A stretch of DNA of 24,167 nt from an uncultured Clostridia bacterium (GTDB lineage: Bacteria; Bacillota; Clostridia; Oscillospirales; Oscillospiraceae): NCBI GenBank assembly GCA_946184215.1, contig CAMHER010000006.1, positions 1 through 24,167 on the forward strand, given 5' to 3'. The translations under genes were made by a program, and so were the position numbers. Shown here in pieces: positions 1 through 7,003 of the stretch (position 1 is the first letter of the stretch; each line of letters opens with the position of its first letter). The notes below the pieces were generated by a model, which searched no databases, was not told the DNA's origin, and saw nothing but the letters and a program-made list of their open reading frames with translations.

Positions 1-1089
1 GCCGTGCTGGAGGCGATCCCGCTTCTGGACTTCATGCCCGACGTGATCCACTGCAACGACTGGCATACCGCCATGCTGCCGATGCTGGCCCGCACGCAGT
101 ATCTCGGCCGCCAGCAGGACGGTATCCGCTATTTGCTGACGATCCACAACATTGCTTTCCAGGGCAAGTTCGGCTTCGACTATGTCCAGGATCTGCTTGG
201 CATTGACCCGAAATATTACACGCCTGAGTTTATGGAGCTCTACGGCTGCGCCGACTATCTCAAGGGCGGCTGCGTGTTTGCCGACCGGATCAACACCGTC
301 AGCCCCAGCTATGCCGAAGAGATCAAGACGTCCTACTACTCCGAAGGCCTTGACGGCATCCTCAACGCGCGCAGCGCCCAGGTTTCCGGCATCATCAACG
401 GCATTGACACAAAGGTCTTCAACCCCCATACCGATCCGCTGCTCCCGGCCAACTATGACCGGGCCCATATGAAGGGCAAGGCCGCCTGCAAGGCCGAGCT
501 GCAGCGCCGCATGGGCCTGGAGGTCAATCCCGATATCCCCGTGATCGCCATGGTCACCCGCATGACCGAGCAGAAGGGCTTTGATCTGGTTGCCGCACAG
601 CTGGACCGTCTTGTCAGCGGCCGTGATGTGGAATTCATGCTGCTGGGCAGCGGCGATTCGCGCTTTGAAGATTTCATGCGCGGTGCCGAGGCACGCCACA
701 AGGGCCGCGTCTGTGCGTACATAGGCTATAATGAAGAGCTGGCCCACCTCGTCTATGCCGGCAGCGACTTCTATCTGATGCCCTCCCGGTTCGAGCCCTG
801 CGGTCTGAGCCAGATGATCGCCATGCGCTACGGCACGATCCCCATCGTGCGCGAGACCGGCGGATTGAAGGACACCGTGCAGCCTTACAACTGCTTCACC
901 GGCGAAGGCAACGGCTTTTCCTTTGCCAATTACAATGCAGACGAAATGTATGATACCATTCTCTACGCGCTTGGCTGCTGCAGCGATAAGAAGGTCATGC
1001 GCTATCTGATCCAGCATGCGATGGAGGCAGATTTCAGCTTTGACCGCTCTGCGGAGGCTTACGCGAGGCTCTATGTATGTATGCTCTGA
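1..1089 (+). CDS. glgA: Glycogen synthase, C-terminal part (5' truncated by window edge)
   Basis: Glycogen synthase transfers glucose from ADP-glucose to the non-reducing end of an alpha-1,4-glucan (GT5 family, GT-B fold, cytoplasmic). The open frame runs from the window edge, so the N-terminal ADP-glucose-binding KxGGL region is missing; about 362 codons of a protein usually near 480 residues are present. Visible family signatures are VIHCNDWHTA near the start, INTVSPSYAEEI, the GIINGID segment, the second Rossmann domain opening with VTRMTEQKGFDL, LGSGD, and the C-terminal PSRFEPCGLSQM followed by GTIPIVRETGGLKDTV, which holds the conserved Glu of retaining GT-B enzymes. It overlaps the next gene, a GH13 glucan hydrolase, by 13 bp, which suggests translational coupling and a shared role in storage-glucan metabolism. 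No promoter is in view. Identification is firm. Confidence 0.95.
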   Translation, partial: AVLEAIPLLDFMPDVIHCNDWHTAMLPMLARTQYLGRQQDGIRYLLTIHNIAFQGKFGFDYVQDLLGIDPKYYTPEFMELYGCADYLKGGCVFADRINTVSPSYAEEIKTSYYSEGLDGILNARSAQVSGIINGIDTKVFNPHTDPLLPANYDRAHMKGKAACKAELQRRMGLEVNPDIPVIAMVTRMTEQKGFDLVAAQLDRLVSGRDVEFMLLGSGDSRFEDFMRGAEARHKGRVCAYIGYNEELAHLVYAGSDFYLMPSRFEPCGLSQMIAMRYGTIPIVRETGGLKDTVQPYNCFTGEGNGFSFANYNADEMYDTILYALGCCSDKKVMRYLIQHAMEADFSFDRSAEAYARLYVCML

Positions 1090-3449
1090 ACCTGCCTGAA
1101 GGAACAACATACGACATCTACTTCGGCGGGACCTATGAGGAGCATTGGTCCGAGGACTCTTCCCTTTTCGTATCCTATCATGACAGGCGTGCGGTGAAGG
1201 CACGCCTGACGGGCGGCAGCTGGCTTCCCTGCGGGGGCGACACACAGCTCTGTGCTGCAATCATATCCTCGCCGCGCGACGCGGTCATCCGCCGCTATTT
1301 CAATGCCGCGGCTGCGGTCTATGCCTCGTCGCAGGAGTGTTTGCGGCGTCATTTGCCCCTGACACGGATTTATGAGGTTGCGCTCTTTGATGACCCGATC
1401 GCGGCACCGGAACTGCTGCGGCTGCTGATGGATGACTGCGGCTTTCGCATTGAGGCCGCCTATGTGACGGTTACCAGAAGTTGTGCTTCCATCCTCCTGA
1501 CAGAAGAGGAGCAGAAGGCGCTCTCCGCCCTCCAGCCGCGTACGGCCAAACTCTCAGAACTGCTGCGGCGCGCGAAGGGTACGCTGCTTTCCATTGAACA
1601 CGATGCCAGCCGGAAGGCATATCGTGATCCGCCCCGCGCACTTCGCTGCGGCGAGACGGTAAGGATCGCCTTCCGCCTTCTCTCCGGCCGGATCAGCAGA
1701 GCGGAGCTGTCTGTCTTCGGAGACAGGGGAAGGGTGAACATCCCCATGACGGAGGAGGGCGGCCTTTTTTCCGCCGTCTACCGCGCCCCGGAGGAAGCGC
1801 AGGCACTGTGGTATTCCATCCGTATCGAAGCGCCCGAGGGAAGCTATACGATCTGCCCGGATGAGACGGGCTATTGCGGCGAGGTTTGCGGCGCAGAGCG
1901 CTCCGGCTTCCGCCTGACGGTATTCCGCCGCGACTTTGAGACGCCGGACTGGTTTCGGCACGCCGTGATGTACCAGGCTTTTCCCGATCGTTTTGCTTTT
2001 TCCGATGACGACACGGCGGAGAAAGGCGTGGCCTATCATCTTGCGCTCGGTCAGACGCCGGAACTGCACGCTTCGCTTGATGAGCCGCTGCGCTGGCAGC
2101 CGCGCAGCTTTGAAAAAAGCTATTCACCGGATGATTTTTACGGCGGGACCCTGAAGGGGATCGAGCAAAAGCTGCCCTATCTCAAGGAGCTTGGCATCAG
2201 CTGCCTGTATCTCAACCCGATCGTGGAGGCGCGCTCCAATCACCGCTATGATACCTCTGACTATGACCGGGTCGACCCCATCCTGGGTACAAACGAGGAT
2301 TTTGAGCATCTGTGCAAAAAAGCGGAGGAGTTTGGCATCCGTCTGATCCTGGACGGCGTTTACTCCCACACGGGCGCGGACAGCGTCTATTTCAACCGCT
2401 ACGGCTCCTATCCCTCCCGCGGCGCTTTTCAGGGAACCGATTCTCCCTATTACGACTGGTATGAGTTCAGGGATTATCCATACTCCTATCGCTGCTGGTG
2501 GGGCTTTGCCGATCTGCCGGAGGTGGACGAATGCAATCCCACCTGGCAGAGAATGATCGTTACGGCGGAGGACAGCGTTGTGAAACAATGGCTGCGCCGC
2601 GGCGCGTCCGGCTGGCGGCTGGACGTGGCCGACGAGCTGCCGGACAGCGTTCTTCACCTGATCCGCCTGGCGGCGAAGGAAGTGAAACATGACGCGCCCA
2701 TTATCGGCGAGGTCTGGGAGGACGCCGTCATCAAGGAAAGCTACGGCGGACGACGCAACTACGCCCTGGGCTGCTCGCTGGACAGCGTGATGAATTATCC
2801 CTTCCGCACGGCTGTGCTGGAGTTCATCCACGGCCGCTGTGATGCGCGCGCCCTAAGGGACTTCCTGATCGGCCAGCGGATGAACTATCCCGCGCCGATG
2901 TACTATGCTTTGATGAACCTGCTGGGCTCCCACGATGTCGAGCGCTTGAAGAGCGCGCTGGCAACGGACGTTTCCATCAAAAGTCTGCCGCGGGAAGAGC
3001 AGCTGAAGCTCGCTTTTACGCCGGAGAGCCTGGAGCGGGCCGTTCGCCTGGAAAAACTCTGCGCAGCACTCCAGTTTGCCATTCCCGGCGTGCCGAGCAT
3101 TTACTACGGTGACGAGCAGGGCATGGAGGGAGTCGGCGATCCGTTCAACCGCGCCCCGTTTCGCGAAGGCGATCGGGATCTGCATGATTATTATGCCAAC
3201 CTCTCTGCCCTGCGCAATTCCGATCCCGTGTTTGCCGAAGGAGCGGTATCCTATGATGCGCCCTCCGGTGATATGCTGACGGTCCTTCGCTATTATCCGG
3301 GGGAGGATCGCAAATCCGACAGCGTCTTTCTTACCGTCATCAACCGAGGCGGCGAGGAGAGCTATTCCGTCGATCTCTCCTGTGCCGGGATGGACACCTG
3401 CTTCGGAACGATCGGCGCCTGCCGGGCGGAGACCTTTCGGCTGAGATAA
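1077..3449 (+). CDS. GH13 alpha-glucan hydrolase with N-terminal extension
   Basis: This 790-residue protein contains a complete GH13 (alpha-amylase) catalytic barrel from about residue 292, beginning with the MYQAFPDRF segment. The family regions are intact: region I with D426 and H431 (DGVYSH), region II GWRLDVADE with nucleophile D516, region III GEVWED with acid/base E545, and region IV GSHD with H619 and D620. Residues about 175-290 look like the beta-sandwich domain often found ahead of GH13 barrels of the neopullulanase/maltogenic type. Residues 1-170 match nothing I recognise. There is no signal peptide, so it should act in the cytoplasm, probably on glycogen or imported maltodextrins, in line with the overlapping glgA. 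The ATG sits inside the last codons of glgA with GAGG a few bases upstream. Precise specificity (amylase, pullulanase or cyclomaltodextrinase type) cannot be read from sequence alone. Confidence 0.9.
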   Translation: MYALNLPEGTTYDIYFGGTYEEHWSEDSSLFVSYHDRRAVKARLTGGSWLPCGGDTQLCAAIISSPRDAVIRRYFNAAAAVYASSQECLRRHLPLTRIYEVALFDDPIAAPELLRLLMDDCGFRIEAAYVTVTRSCASILLTEEEQKALSALQPRTAKLSELLRRAKGTLLSIEHDASRKAYRDPPRALRCGETVRIAFRLLSGRISRAELSVFGDRGRVNIPMTEEGGLFSAVYRAPEEAQALWYSIRIEAPEGSYTICPDETGYCGEVCGAERSGFRLTVFRRDFETPDWFRHAVMYQAFPDRFAFSDDDTAEKGVAYHLALGQTPELHASLDEPLRWQPRSFEKSYSPDDFYGGTLKGIEQKLPYLKELGISCLYLNPIVEARSNHRYDTSDYDRVDPILGTNEDFEHLCKKAEEFGIRLILDGVYSHTGADSVYFNRYGSYPSRGAFQGTDSPYYDWYEFRDYPYSYRCWWGFADLPEVDECNPTWQRMIVTAEDSVVKQWLRRGASGWRLDVADELPDSVLHLIRLAAKEVKHDAPIIGEVWEDAVIKESYGGRRNYALGCSLDSVMNYPFRTAVLEFIHGRCDARALRDFLIGQRMNYPAPMYYALMNLLGSHDVERLKSALATDVSIKSLPREEQLKLAFTPESLERAVRLEKLCAALQFAIPGVPSIYYGDEQGMEGVGDPFNRAPFREGDRDLHDYYANLSALRNSDPVFAEGAVSYDAPSGDMLTVLRYYPGEDRKSDSVFLTVINRGGEESYSVDLSCAGMDTCFGTIGACRAETFRLR

Positions 3450-3476
3450 CAAGCAAAACCAAAAGGAGCGAGGTCC

Positions 3477-4001
3477 ATGAAAAACTATCTGATCGTCGTG
3501 GATATGCAGAACGATTTCATCGACGGTGCACTCGGAACGGCTGAGGCTGTTGCAATCGTTGACAAGGTCGCGGAGAAGATCCGCGGCTTTGACGGAGAGG
3601 TCATTTTTACACGTGACACGCATCCGGAAGCGTATCTCGATACACAGGAGGGAAGGAATCTGCCGGTCGTGCATTGTGTTGCGAATACCGAAGGCTGGCA
3701 GATCCGTGACGGCCTGAGGGAGATCCGTCCCCACCTGGAGCTCGACAAGCCGACCTTCGGTTCGACGGAGCTTGGCGCGATCCTCTCACGCCGAAACGCG
3801 GAGGAGGGGATCGGGGAGATCACCCTGATCGGCCTTTGCACGGATATCTGCGTGATCTCCAACGCGCTCCTGCTGAAGGCCTTCCTGCCGGAGATTCCGA
3901 TCCGTGTAGATGCGGCCTGCTGTGCCGGCGTCACGCCGGAGAGCCACCGAAACGCGCTTGCGGCCATGAAGATGTGCCAGATCCAAATCGACAACGAGTA
4001 A
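3477..4001 (+). CDS. Isochorismatase-family cysteine hydrolase (nicotinamidase-like)
   Basis: This is a 174-residue cytoplasmic amidohydrolase of the isochorismatase/nicotinamidase fold. The expected catalytic triad is visible: D9 in VVDMQNDF, K91 in DKPTFGS and nucleophile C125 in CTDICVISNA. D47 and H49 in RDTHPE and H66 in VVHC could form the metal site seen in nicotinamidases, which favours an amide hydrolase such as nicotinamidase over a true isochorismatase. The substrate remains an inference, so no symbol is given. An AAAGGAG ribosome site lies about 10 bases before the ATG, 27 bp after the GH13 gene, so it may be co-transcribed with it. A strong intrinsic terminator follows immediately, making this the last gene of the glgA transcription unit. 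Confidence 0.85.
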   Translation: MKNYLIVVDMQNDFIDGALGTAEAVAIVDKVAEKIRGFDGEVIFTRDTHPEAYLDTQEGRNLPVVHCVANTEGWQIRDGLREIRPHLELDKPTFGSTELGAILSRRNAEEGIGEITLIGLCTDICVISNALLLKAFLPEIPIRVDAACCAGVTPESHRNALAAMKMCQIQIDNE

Positions 4002-4006
4002 AGATA

Positions 4007-4033
4007 AAAGGCTCCCGGTCCGGGAGCCTTTTT
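4007..4033 (+). terminator. Intrinsic terminator after the isochorismatase-family gene
   Basis: A perfect 10-bp stem (AAAGGCTCCC / GGGAGCCTTT) with a GGTCC loop is followed by a T-run, starting 5 bases after the stop codon. It closes the glgA/GH13/hydrolase unit. Confidence 0.9.
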
Positions 4034-4057
4034 CAAAAAGAGGGGAGAGAGACAGGC

Positions 4058-5329
4058 GTGAAGAGAGAATTCAAACGATTTGATATGAAACGCCCGCCCA
4101 TGCGTACAGCGTGGTATTTGCGCCCGCTGACCTGGCTGCTGAGCGCGCCGGATACCTATAAGCACCATGCGATCATCCGCCGCCATGGCACGGAAGGACT
4201 CAAACCGCCGTATCTGATGCTGTGCAACCACAATGCCTTTATGGATTTCAAGGTCGCCACGCGCACGATCTATCCCCACCGTGCCAATTATGTCGTGGCG
4301 ATCGACGGCTTTATCGGACGCGAGGAGCTGCTGCGCCATGTCGGCTGTATCTGCAAGCGCAAGTTTACAAACGATATCACGCTGATCCGCCAGCTCAAGG
4401 CTGTCGTCGACAACGGCGATGTGGCCATGATCTACCCCGAAGCGCGTTATTCGCTCTGCGGGACGACGGCCGTGCTGCCGGCCTCGCTCGGCAAGCTGTG
4501 CAAGCTGCTCAAGGTGCCGGTCGTCACGCTGATCTGCCACGGACATCATGTAAACTCCCCCTTCTGGAATCTCCACGGCCGCGGCGTCAAGCCCACCGAG
4601 GCGGATTTCACACTGCTCTTTACCCCGGAGGAACTGAAAACAACGCCGGCGGACGAGGTCAACCGCCGGATTGTGGAAGCCTTCCAGTATGACGATTTCG
4701 CCTGGCAGAAGGAGCGAGGCATACGCACGCCCTACCGGGGGCGGGCAGAGGGACTGCACAAGGTGCTGTATCAGTGCCCCCACTGCGGCACGGAATTTCA
4801 CATGAGTTCTTTGGGGACGACACTTCGCTGTGAGAAGTGCGGAAAAAGCTGGACCATGTCCGAACTGGGAGAGCTTTCGGCCGACAGCGGCGAGACCGAG
4901 TTTTCCCACATTCCCGACTGGTATGAATGGGAGCGCCGAAACGTCCGCCGCGAGGTCGAGCAGGGGCGCTACTCCAGCGGCATCCTGCCCGTGACGGTCG
5001 ACACATTGCCGAATGCAAAAAAGTTTATTCGTCTCGGAGAGGGAACAATGGTGCACGACATGAACGGCTTTACCGTGCGCGGAACAGACGTTGACGGCGA
5101 TCCCTTTGAAATGATCAAGCCGGTGCCGAGCCTGTATTCCTGCCACATCGAGTATGAATACCTCGGCAAGCACGGTGATTGCGTGGATCTCAACACGCTG
5201 GAGGACACCTGGTACATCTACCCGCACGACTGCGAGTTTTCCGTGACCAAGATGGCTCTTGCGACAGAAGAGCTGTATTTCGCCCACCGCCGAGCGATCG
5301 GCCATCCCTGCCCACCGGGGCTGGCGTGA
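4058..5329 (+). CDS. PlsC-like acyltransferase fused to a zinc ribbon
   Basis: This 423-residue protein has an N-terminal lysophospholipid/glycerol-phosphate acyltransferase domain. The HX4D catalytic motif is at H58-D63 (NHNAFMDF). A substrate-binding block reads YPEARYS at 126-132, with Ala where the family usually has Gly. The acyltransferase part ends near residue 210. It is followed by a four-cysteine zinc ribbon (C240, C243, C258, C261) and about 150 further residues rich in predicted beta-strands with no motif I know. No transmembrane segment is obvious, so membrane association would be peripheral. The likely role is acyl transfer in phospholipid synthesis, by family. The start is the GTG at 4058, preceded by GGGGAGAGA; the frame stays open further upstream, but that part overlaps the terminator and the preceding gene. 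It sits between two terminators and so is probably a single-gene unit, although I could not find its promoter. Confidence 0.85.
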   Translation: MKREFKRFDMKRPPMRTAWYLRPLTWLLSAPDTYKHHAIIRRHGTEGLKPPYLMLCNHNAFMDFKVATRTIYPHRANYVVAIDGFIGREELLRHVGCICKRKFTNDITLIRQLKAVVDNGDVAMIYPEARYSLCGTTAVLPASLGKLCKLLKVPVVTLICHGHHVNSPFWNLHGRGVKPTEADFTLLFTPEELKTTPADEVNRRIVEAFQYDDFAWQKERGIRTPYRGRAEGLHKVLYQCPHCGTEFHMSSLGTTLRCEKCGKSWTMSELGELSADSGETEFSHIPDWYEWERRNVRREVEQGRYSSGILPVTVDTLPNAKKFIRLGEGTMVHDMNGFTVRGTDVDGDPFEMIKPVPSLYSCHIEYEYLGKHGDCVDLNTLEDTWYIYPHDCEFSVTKMALATEELYFAHRRAIGHPCPPGLA

Positions 5330-5332
5330 GGG

Positions 5333-5365
5333 AAAAGCCGCCCATCCGGGCGGCTTTTCTTTTTC
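5333..5365 (+). terminator. Intrinsic terminator after the acyltransferase gene
   Basis: An 11-bp perfect stem (AAAAGCCGCCC / GGGCGGCTTTT) with an ATCC loop is followed by CTTTTTC, 3 bases after the stop codon. The flanking A and T runs mean it could work on both strands. Confidence 0.9.
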
Positions 5366-5367
5366 GC

Positions 5368-5390
5368 GCCGGTGGTGGGACTGGGACTCG
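5368..5390. repeat. Truncated second copy of the tRNA-Leu 3' end
   Basis: Bases 5368-5382 (GCCGGTGGTGGGACT) are identical to 5538-5552, which are the acceptor stem and T-arm end of the tRNA-Leu on the minus strand. If a 6-base internal duplication (GGGACT) is allowed for, the match extends through GGGACTCG at 5383-5390. No D-arm, anticodon arm or 5' acceptor half is present, so this is not a functional tRNA. It lies about 170 bp downstream of the tRNA in its direction of transcription. Such partial 3' copies are typical of attachment-site duplications or of decayed tRNA genes; which applies here is not decided. Confidence 0.6.
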
Positions 5391-5403
5391 CTACGCTCAC
5401 TGC

Positions 5404-5462
5404 ATAAGTTCGGCTTAGCCAAAAACTCTGCGCTGCGCTTGTGTTTTTGGAGCCTCACTTAT
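5404..5462. repeat. 59-nt imperfect inverted repeat (structured element)
   Basis: Three nested blocks pair across a 16-nt apical loop: ATAAGT (5404-5409) with ACTTAT (5457-5462), GGCT (5412-5415) with AGCC (5451-5454), and CCAAAAAC (5419-5426) with GTTTTTGG (5443-5450). They are separated by a 2x2 internal loop and a 3-base bulge. The apical loop contains a further GCG/CGC pair. No run of T follows on either strand, so it does not look like a terminator. It has no coding potential I would defend. It may be a dispersed repeat of small palindromic type or a structured RNA. Confidence 0.55.
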
Positions 5463-5494
5463 CGATCCTTGGCTTCTCGTCCATTGCCACCGAT

Positions 5495-5537
5495 ACCAAA
5501 AGGCGGGGGCAGCTGTCAGCTGCCCCCGCCTTTTGGT
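5495..5537 (-). terminator. Long perfect hairpin, terminator of tRNA-Leu
   Basis: Two perfectly complementary 20-bp arms (5495-5514 and 5518-5537) enclose a 3-base loop. Read on the minus strand, the hairpin starts at the discriminator base and CCA of the tRNA, and its far arm ends in CCGCCTTTTGG, giving a short U-run. Function as the tRNA terminator is the simplest reading. The CCA tail lies inside the stem, which is unusual. After a 2-base mismatch the complementarity resumes with CCACCG (5487-5492) facing CGGTGG (5540-5545) of the acceptor stem. Confidence 0.75.
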
Positions 5538-5619
5538 GCCGGTGGTGGGACTCGAACCCACACGGTGTCGCCACCAACGGATTTTGAGTCCGTCACGTCT
5601 ACCATTCCATCACACCGGC
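5534..5619 (-). tRNA. tRNA-Leu (anticodon CAA)
   Basis: The minus strand folds as a class II tRNA. A 7-bp acceptor stem GCCGGTG/CACCGGC, anticodon stem ACGGA/TCCGT around loop CTCAAAA (anticodon CAA at 5584-5586, reading UUG), a long variable arm GGTG-GCGA-CACC, and T-arm GTGGG-TTCGAGT-CCCAC are all present. The discriminator is A and the CCA end is encoded (5534-5536). The long variable arm with anticodon CAA identifies leucine. It has its own promoter just upstream and a hairpin terminator at its 3' end, and lies 57 bp beyond the stop codon of the ylbJ-like gene on the same strand. Confidence 0.97.
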
Positions 5620-5630
5620 ACGATGGGATG

Positions 5631-5659
5631 AGTATAGCGCATCCGGCGCAAAAATTCAA
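5631..5659 (-). promoter_or_regulatory. Sigma-A-type promoter of tRNA-Leu
   Basis: On the minus strand a -35 box TTGAAT (5654-5659) and a -10 box TATACT (5631-5636) are separated by 17 bases. The expected start, about 7 bases beyond the -10 box, is only a few bases before the mature tRNA 5' end at 5619, as is usual for tRNA genes. Confidence 0.8.
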
Positions 5660-5676
5660 GAGCCTTTCCCGGCAAT

Positions 5677-6657
5677 TTAATTCCAAAGAAACAGCCTGCC
5701 CAGCAGAAGCGCCAGCAGTGCAGAGAGAATGCCGCTGAGCAGCCGGCCGATCCGATGGCGGCGAAGAGAAAGCTCTGTTTCGCCGAGAACAGCGGCTGTT
5801 TGAAACTGAACGGACAGTCCGCCCCAGCCTGCGAGAAAGGCTGCAAGCGCAAAAAGCGGAAGAGAAGGGGAGAGTGCGCGCATTTGTCCGATCCCGCTGC
5901 CCAGCTCCAGCATACCAACCAGAAAGACGCGGACAGCCGCCTCCTCCGAGCTGCTGATCCCCGCAATCAGGGATGCTGCAGCCCGAAAGACGCCAAGCGC
6001 GTCCAACAGGCCGGAGAATACGCAAAAGCAGATAACAAACCCGCAGACGGACAAAACCGCTGAAACGGCCTGACGCACAGAGTCCACCAGGGCGGAAGAA
6101 AAGGGCGGCGCTTCCACGGGTCTCAGAGGGGAGAGAGGGGCATTACGCTTGCGAAAAAGGATGCCCACAAGCGCCGCCGCAAGCACATGAGCGATATACA
6201 GCAGCAGCCCGGCGCGGCGGGAGGAGAAGACGCCGCTTCCGATTATGCCGATGAGAAAGGACGGCCCGGAGTTGTTGCAGAAGCCGAGCAGGCGTTCGCT
6301 CTCGTCTTTGGAAAGAAGCCCTTCGCCGTACATTTCGGCCACGGTCTGCGCTCCAAGAGGATACCCGCCGCAAATACCGGACAGAAAAGCGGAGGCGCCG
6401 GCGCCGGAAACGCCCCAAAGCCGCCTTGCCGCAGGAGCGAGCAGATGACCGAGCGACACGGGAACACGCAGCCTGATCAAGAGGGAGCTCACCGCAAATA
6501 AAGGAAGAAGGGAGGGCACGATCAGCTCCGCGCAGAGCGAAAGACCGTAACGGGCGCTCTCGATCGCCTCGGCGGGAGCAAAGATCAGACACAGCATGGC
6601 ACAGACAGCACCGCCAACTGCCATGATGTTGAAGCCCGATTGCGCGGTTTTTTTCAT
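5677..6657 (-). CDS. ylbJ: YlbJ-like sporulation integral membrane protein
   Basis: This polytopic membrane protein of 326 residues resembles YlbJ, needed for spore formation in Bacillus, and carries the same nucleoside-recognition (Gate-like) type of core. The diagnostic central stretch is visible: GGYPLGAQTVAEMYGEGLLSK followed closely by ERLLGFCNNSGPSF. About seven or eight hydrophobic segments alternate with short charged loops, consistent with a location in the mother-cell or forespore membrane. The start at 6657 (MKKTAQ) is chosen because GGAGGGG sits about 5 bases upstream; an in-frame ATG at 6678 would add seven residues and lacks a ribosome site. It is divergent from yqfC, another sporulation gene, and followed by tRNA-Leu. 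In B. subtilis ylbJ lies elsewhere, near coaD. The exact transported or bound molecule is unknown. Confidence 0.85.
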   Translation of the reverse strand: MKKTAQSGFNIMAVGGAVCAMLCLIFAPAEAIESARYGLSLCAELIVPSLLPLFAVSSLLIRLRVPVSLGHLLAPAARRLWGVSGAGASAFLSGICGGYPLGAQTVAEMYGEGLLSKDESERLLGFCNNSGPSFLIGIIGSGVFSSRRAGLLLYIAHVLAAALVGILFRKRNAPLSPLRPVEAPPFSSALVDSVRQAVSAVLSVCGFVICFCVFSGLLDALGVFRAAASLIAGISSSEEAAVRVFLVGMLELGSGIGQMRALSPSLPLFALAAFLAGWGGLSVQFQTAAVLGETELSLRRHRIGRLLSGILSALLALLLGRLFLWN

Positions 6658-6676
6658 CTCCACCCCTCCCTTGTCC

Positions 6677-7003
6677 ATGTATCAAGCTATGCGCCGCGTC
6701 ATAGAGTTATACGGACAGGGGGTGGTCGACCTGCGCAGGAAAAAACTGGATCTTGACAGCGCAGCCGAAAAGCTCACACTGCCCGGAGAGGCGCTGGGGG
6801 CCCTTCTGGTAACCGTGATCGGCCGACGGCGGATTCTGATTGAAAACCATCTCGGTATCGAACAGTACAGCGAGGAATACATCCGCCTTGGCGACAGAGC
6901 CGGCGCGCTGTGCGTTTACGGAAGCAGACTCAAGATCCGTGTCCTGGGAAAGAGCAAGCTGGCGCTGGAGGGAGAGATCCGTTCTTTGGAGTGGGAAGCA
7001 TGA
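6677..7003 (+). CDS. yqfC: Sporulation protein YqfC (YabP/YqfC family)
   Basis: This 108-residue protein carries the YqfC/YabP core: LTLPGEALGALLVTVIGRRRILIENHLGIEQYSEEYIRL followed by a short beta-rich C-terminus (LKIRVLGKSKLALEGEI). YqfC and YqfD belong to the mother-cell (sigma-E) sporulation programme of Bacillus; their biochemical role is not settled, though YqfD-type proteins resemble SpoIVFA-like envelope components. The ATG at 6677 gives the expected length, but no purine-rich ribosome site precedes it because the upstream bases are the complement of the divergent gene's own site. ATG 6689 and TTG 6671 are in-frame alternatives. Its stop overlaps the yqfD start as ATGA, so the pair is translationally coupled. 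Confidence 0.88.
   Translation: MYQAMRRVIELYGQGVVDLRRKKLDLDSAAEKLTLPGEALGALLVTVIGRRRILIENHLGIEQYSEEYIRLGDRAGALCVYGSRLKIRVLGKSKLALEGEIRSLEWEA
6684..6712 (-). promoter_or_regulatory. Weak candidate sigma-E promoter for the ylbJ-like gene
   Basis: On the minus strand GTATAAC (6706-6712) and CATAGCTT (6684-6691) are 14 bases apart, the spacing of sigma-E promoters. The match is partial (about 4 of 7 and 5 of 8 positions). It lies inside yqfC and would start transcription about 20 bases before the ylbJ-like start codon. Suggested mainly by the sporulation context. Confidence 0.25.

Noticed and set aside
3485..5458. Long (657-codon) open frame on the minus strand
   Set aside because: It lies antisense to two well-supported plus-strand genes with family motifs and crosses two terminators. 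Its protein is low-complexity, rich in Arg, Ala and His, as expected from the complement of GC-rich codons.
5259..5738. 159-codon plus-strand frame over the tRNA region (GGGTRTHTVSPPTDFES...)
   Set aside because: This is the well-known false protein produced by reading the antisense strand of a tRNA-Leu gene.
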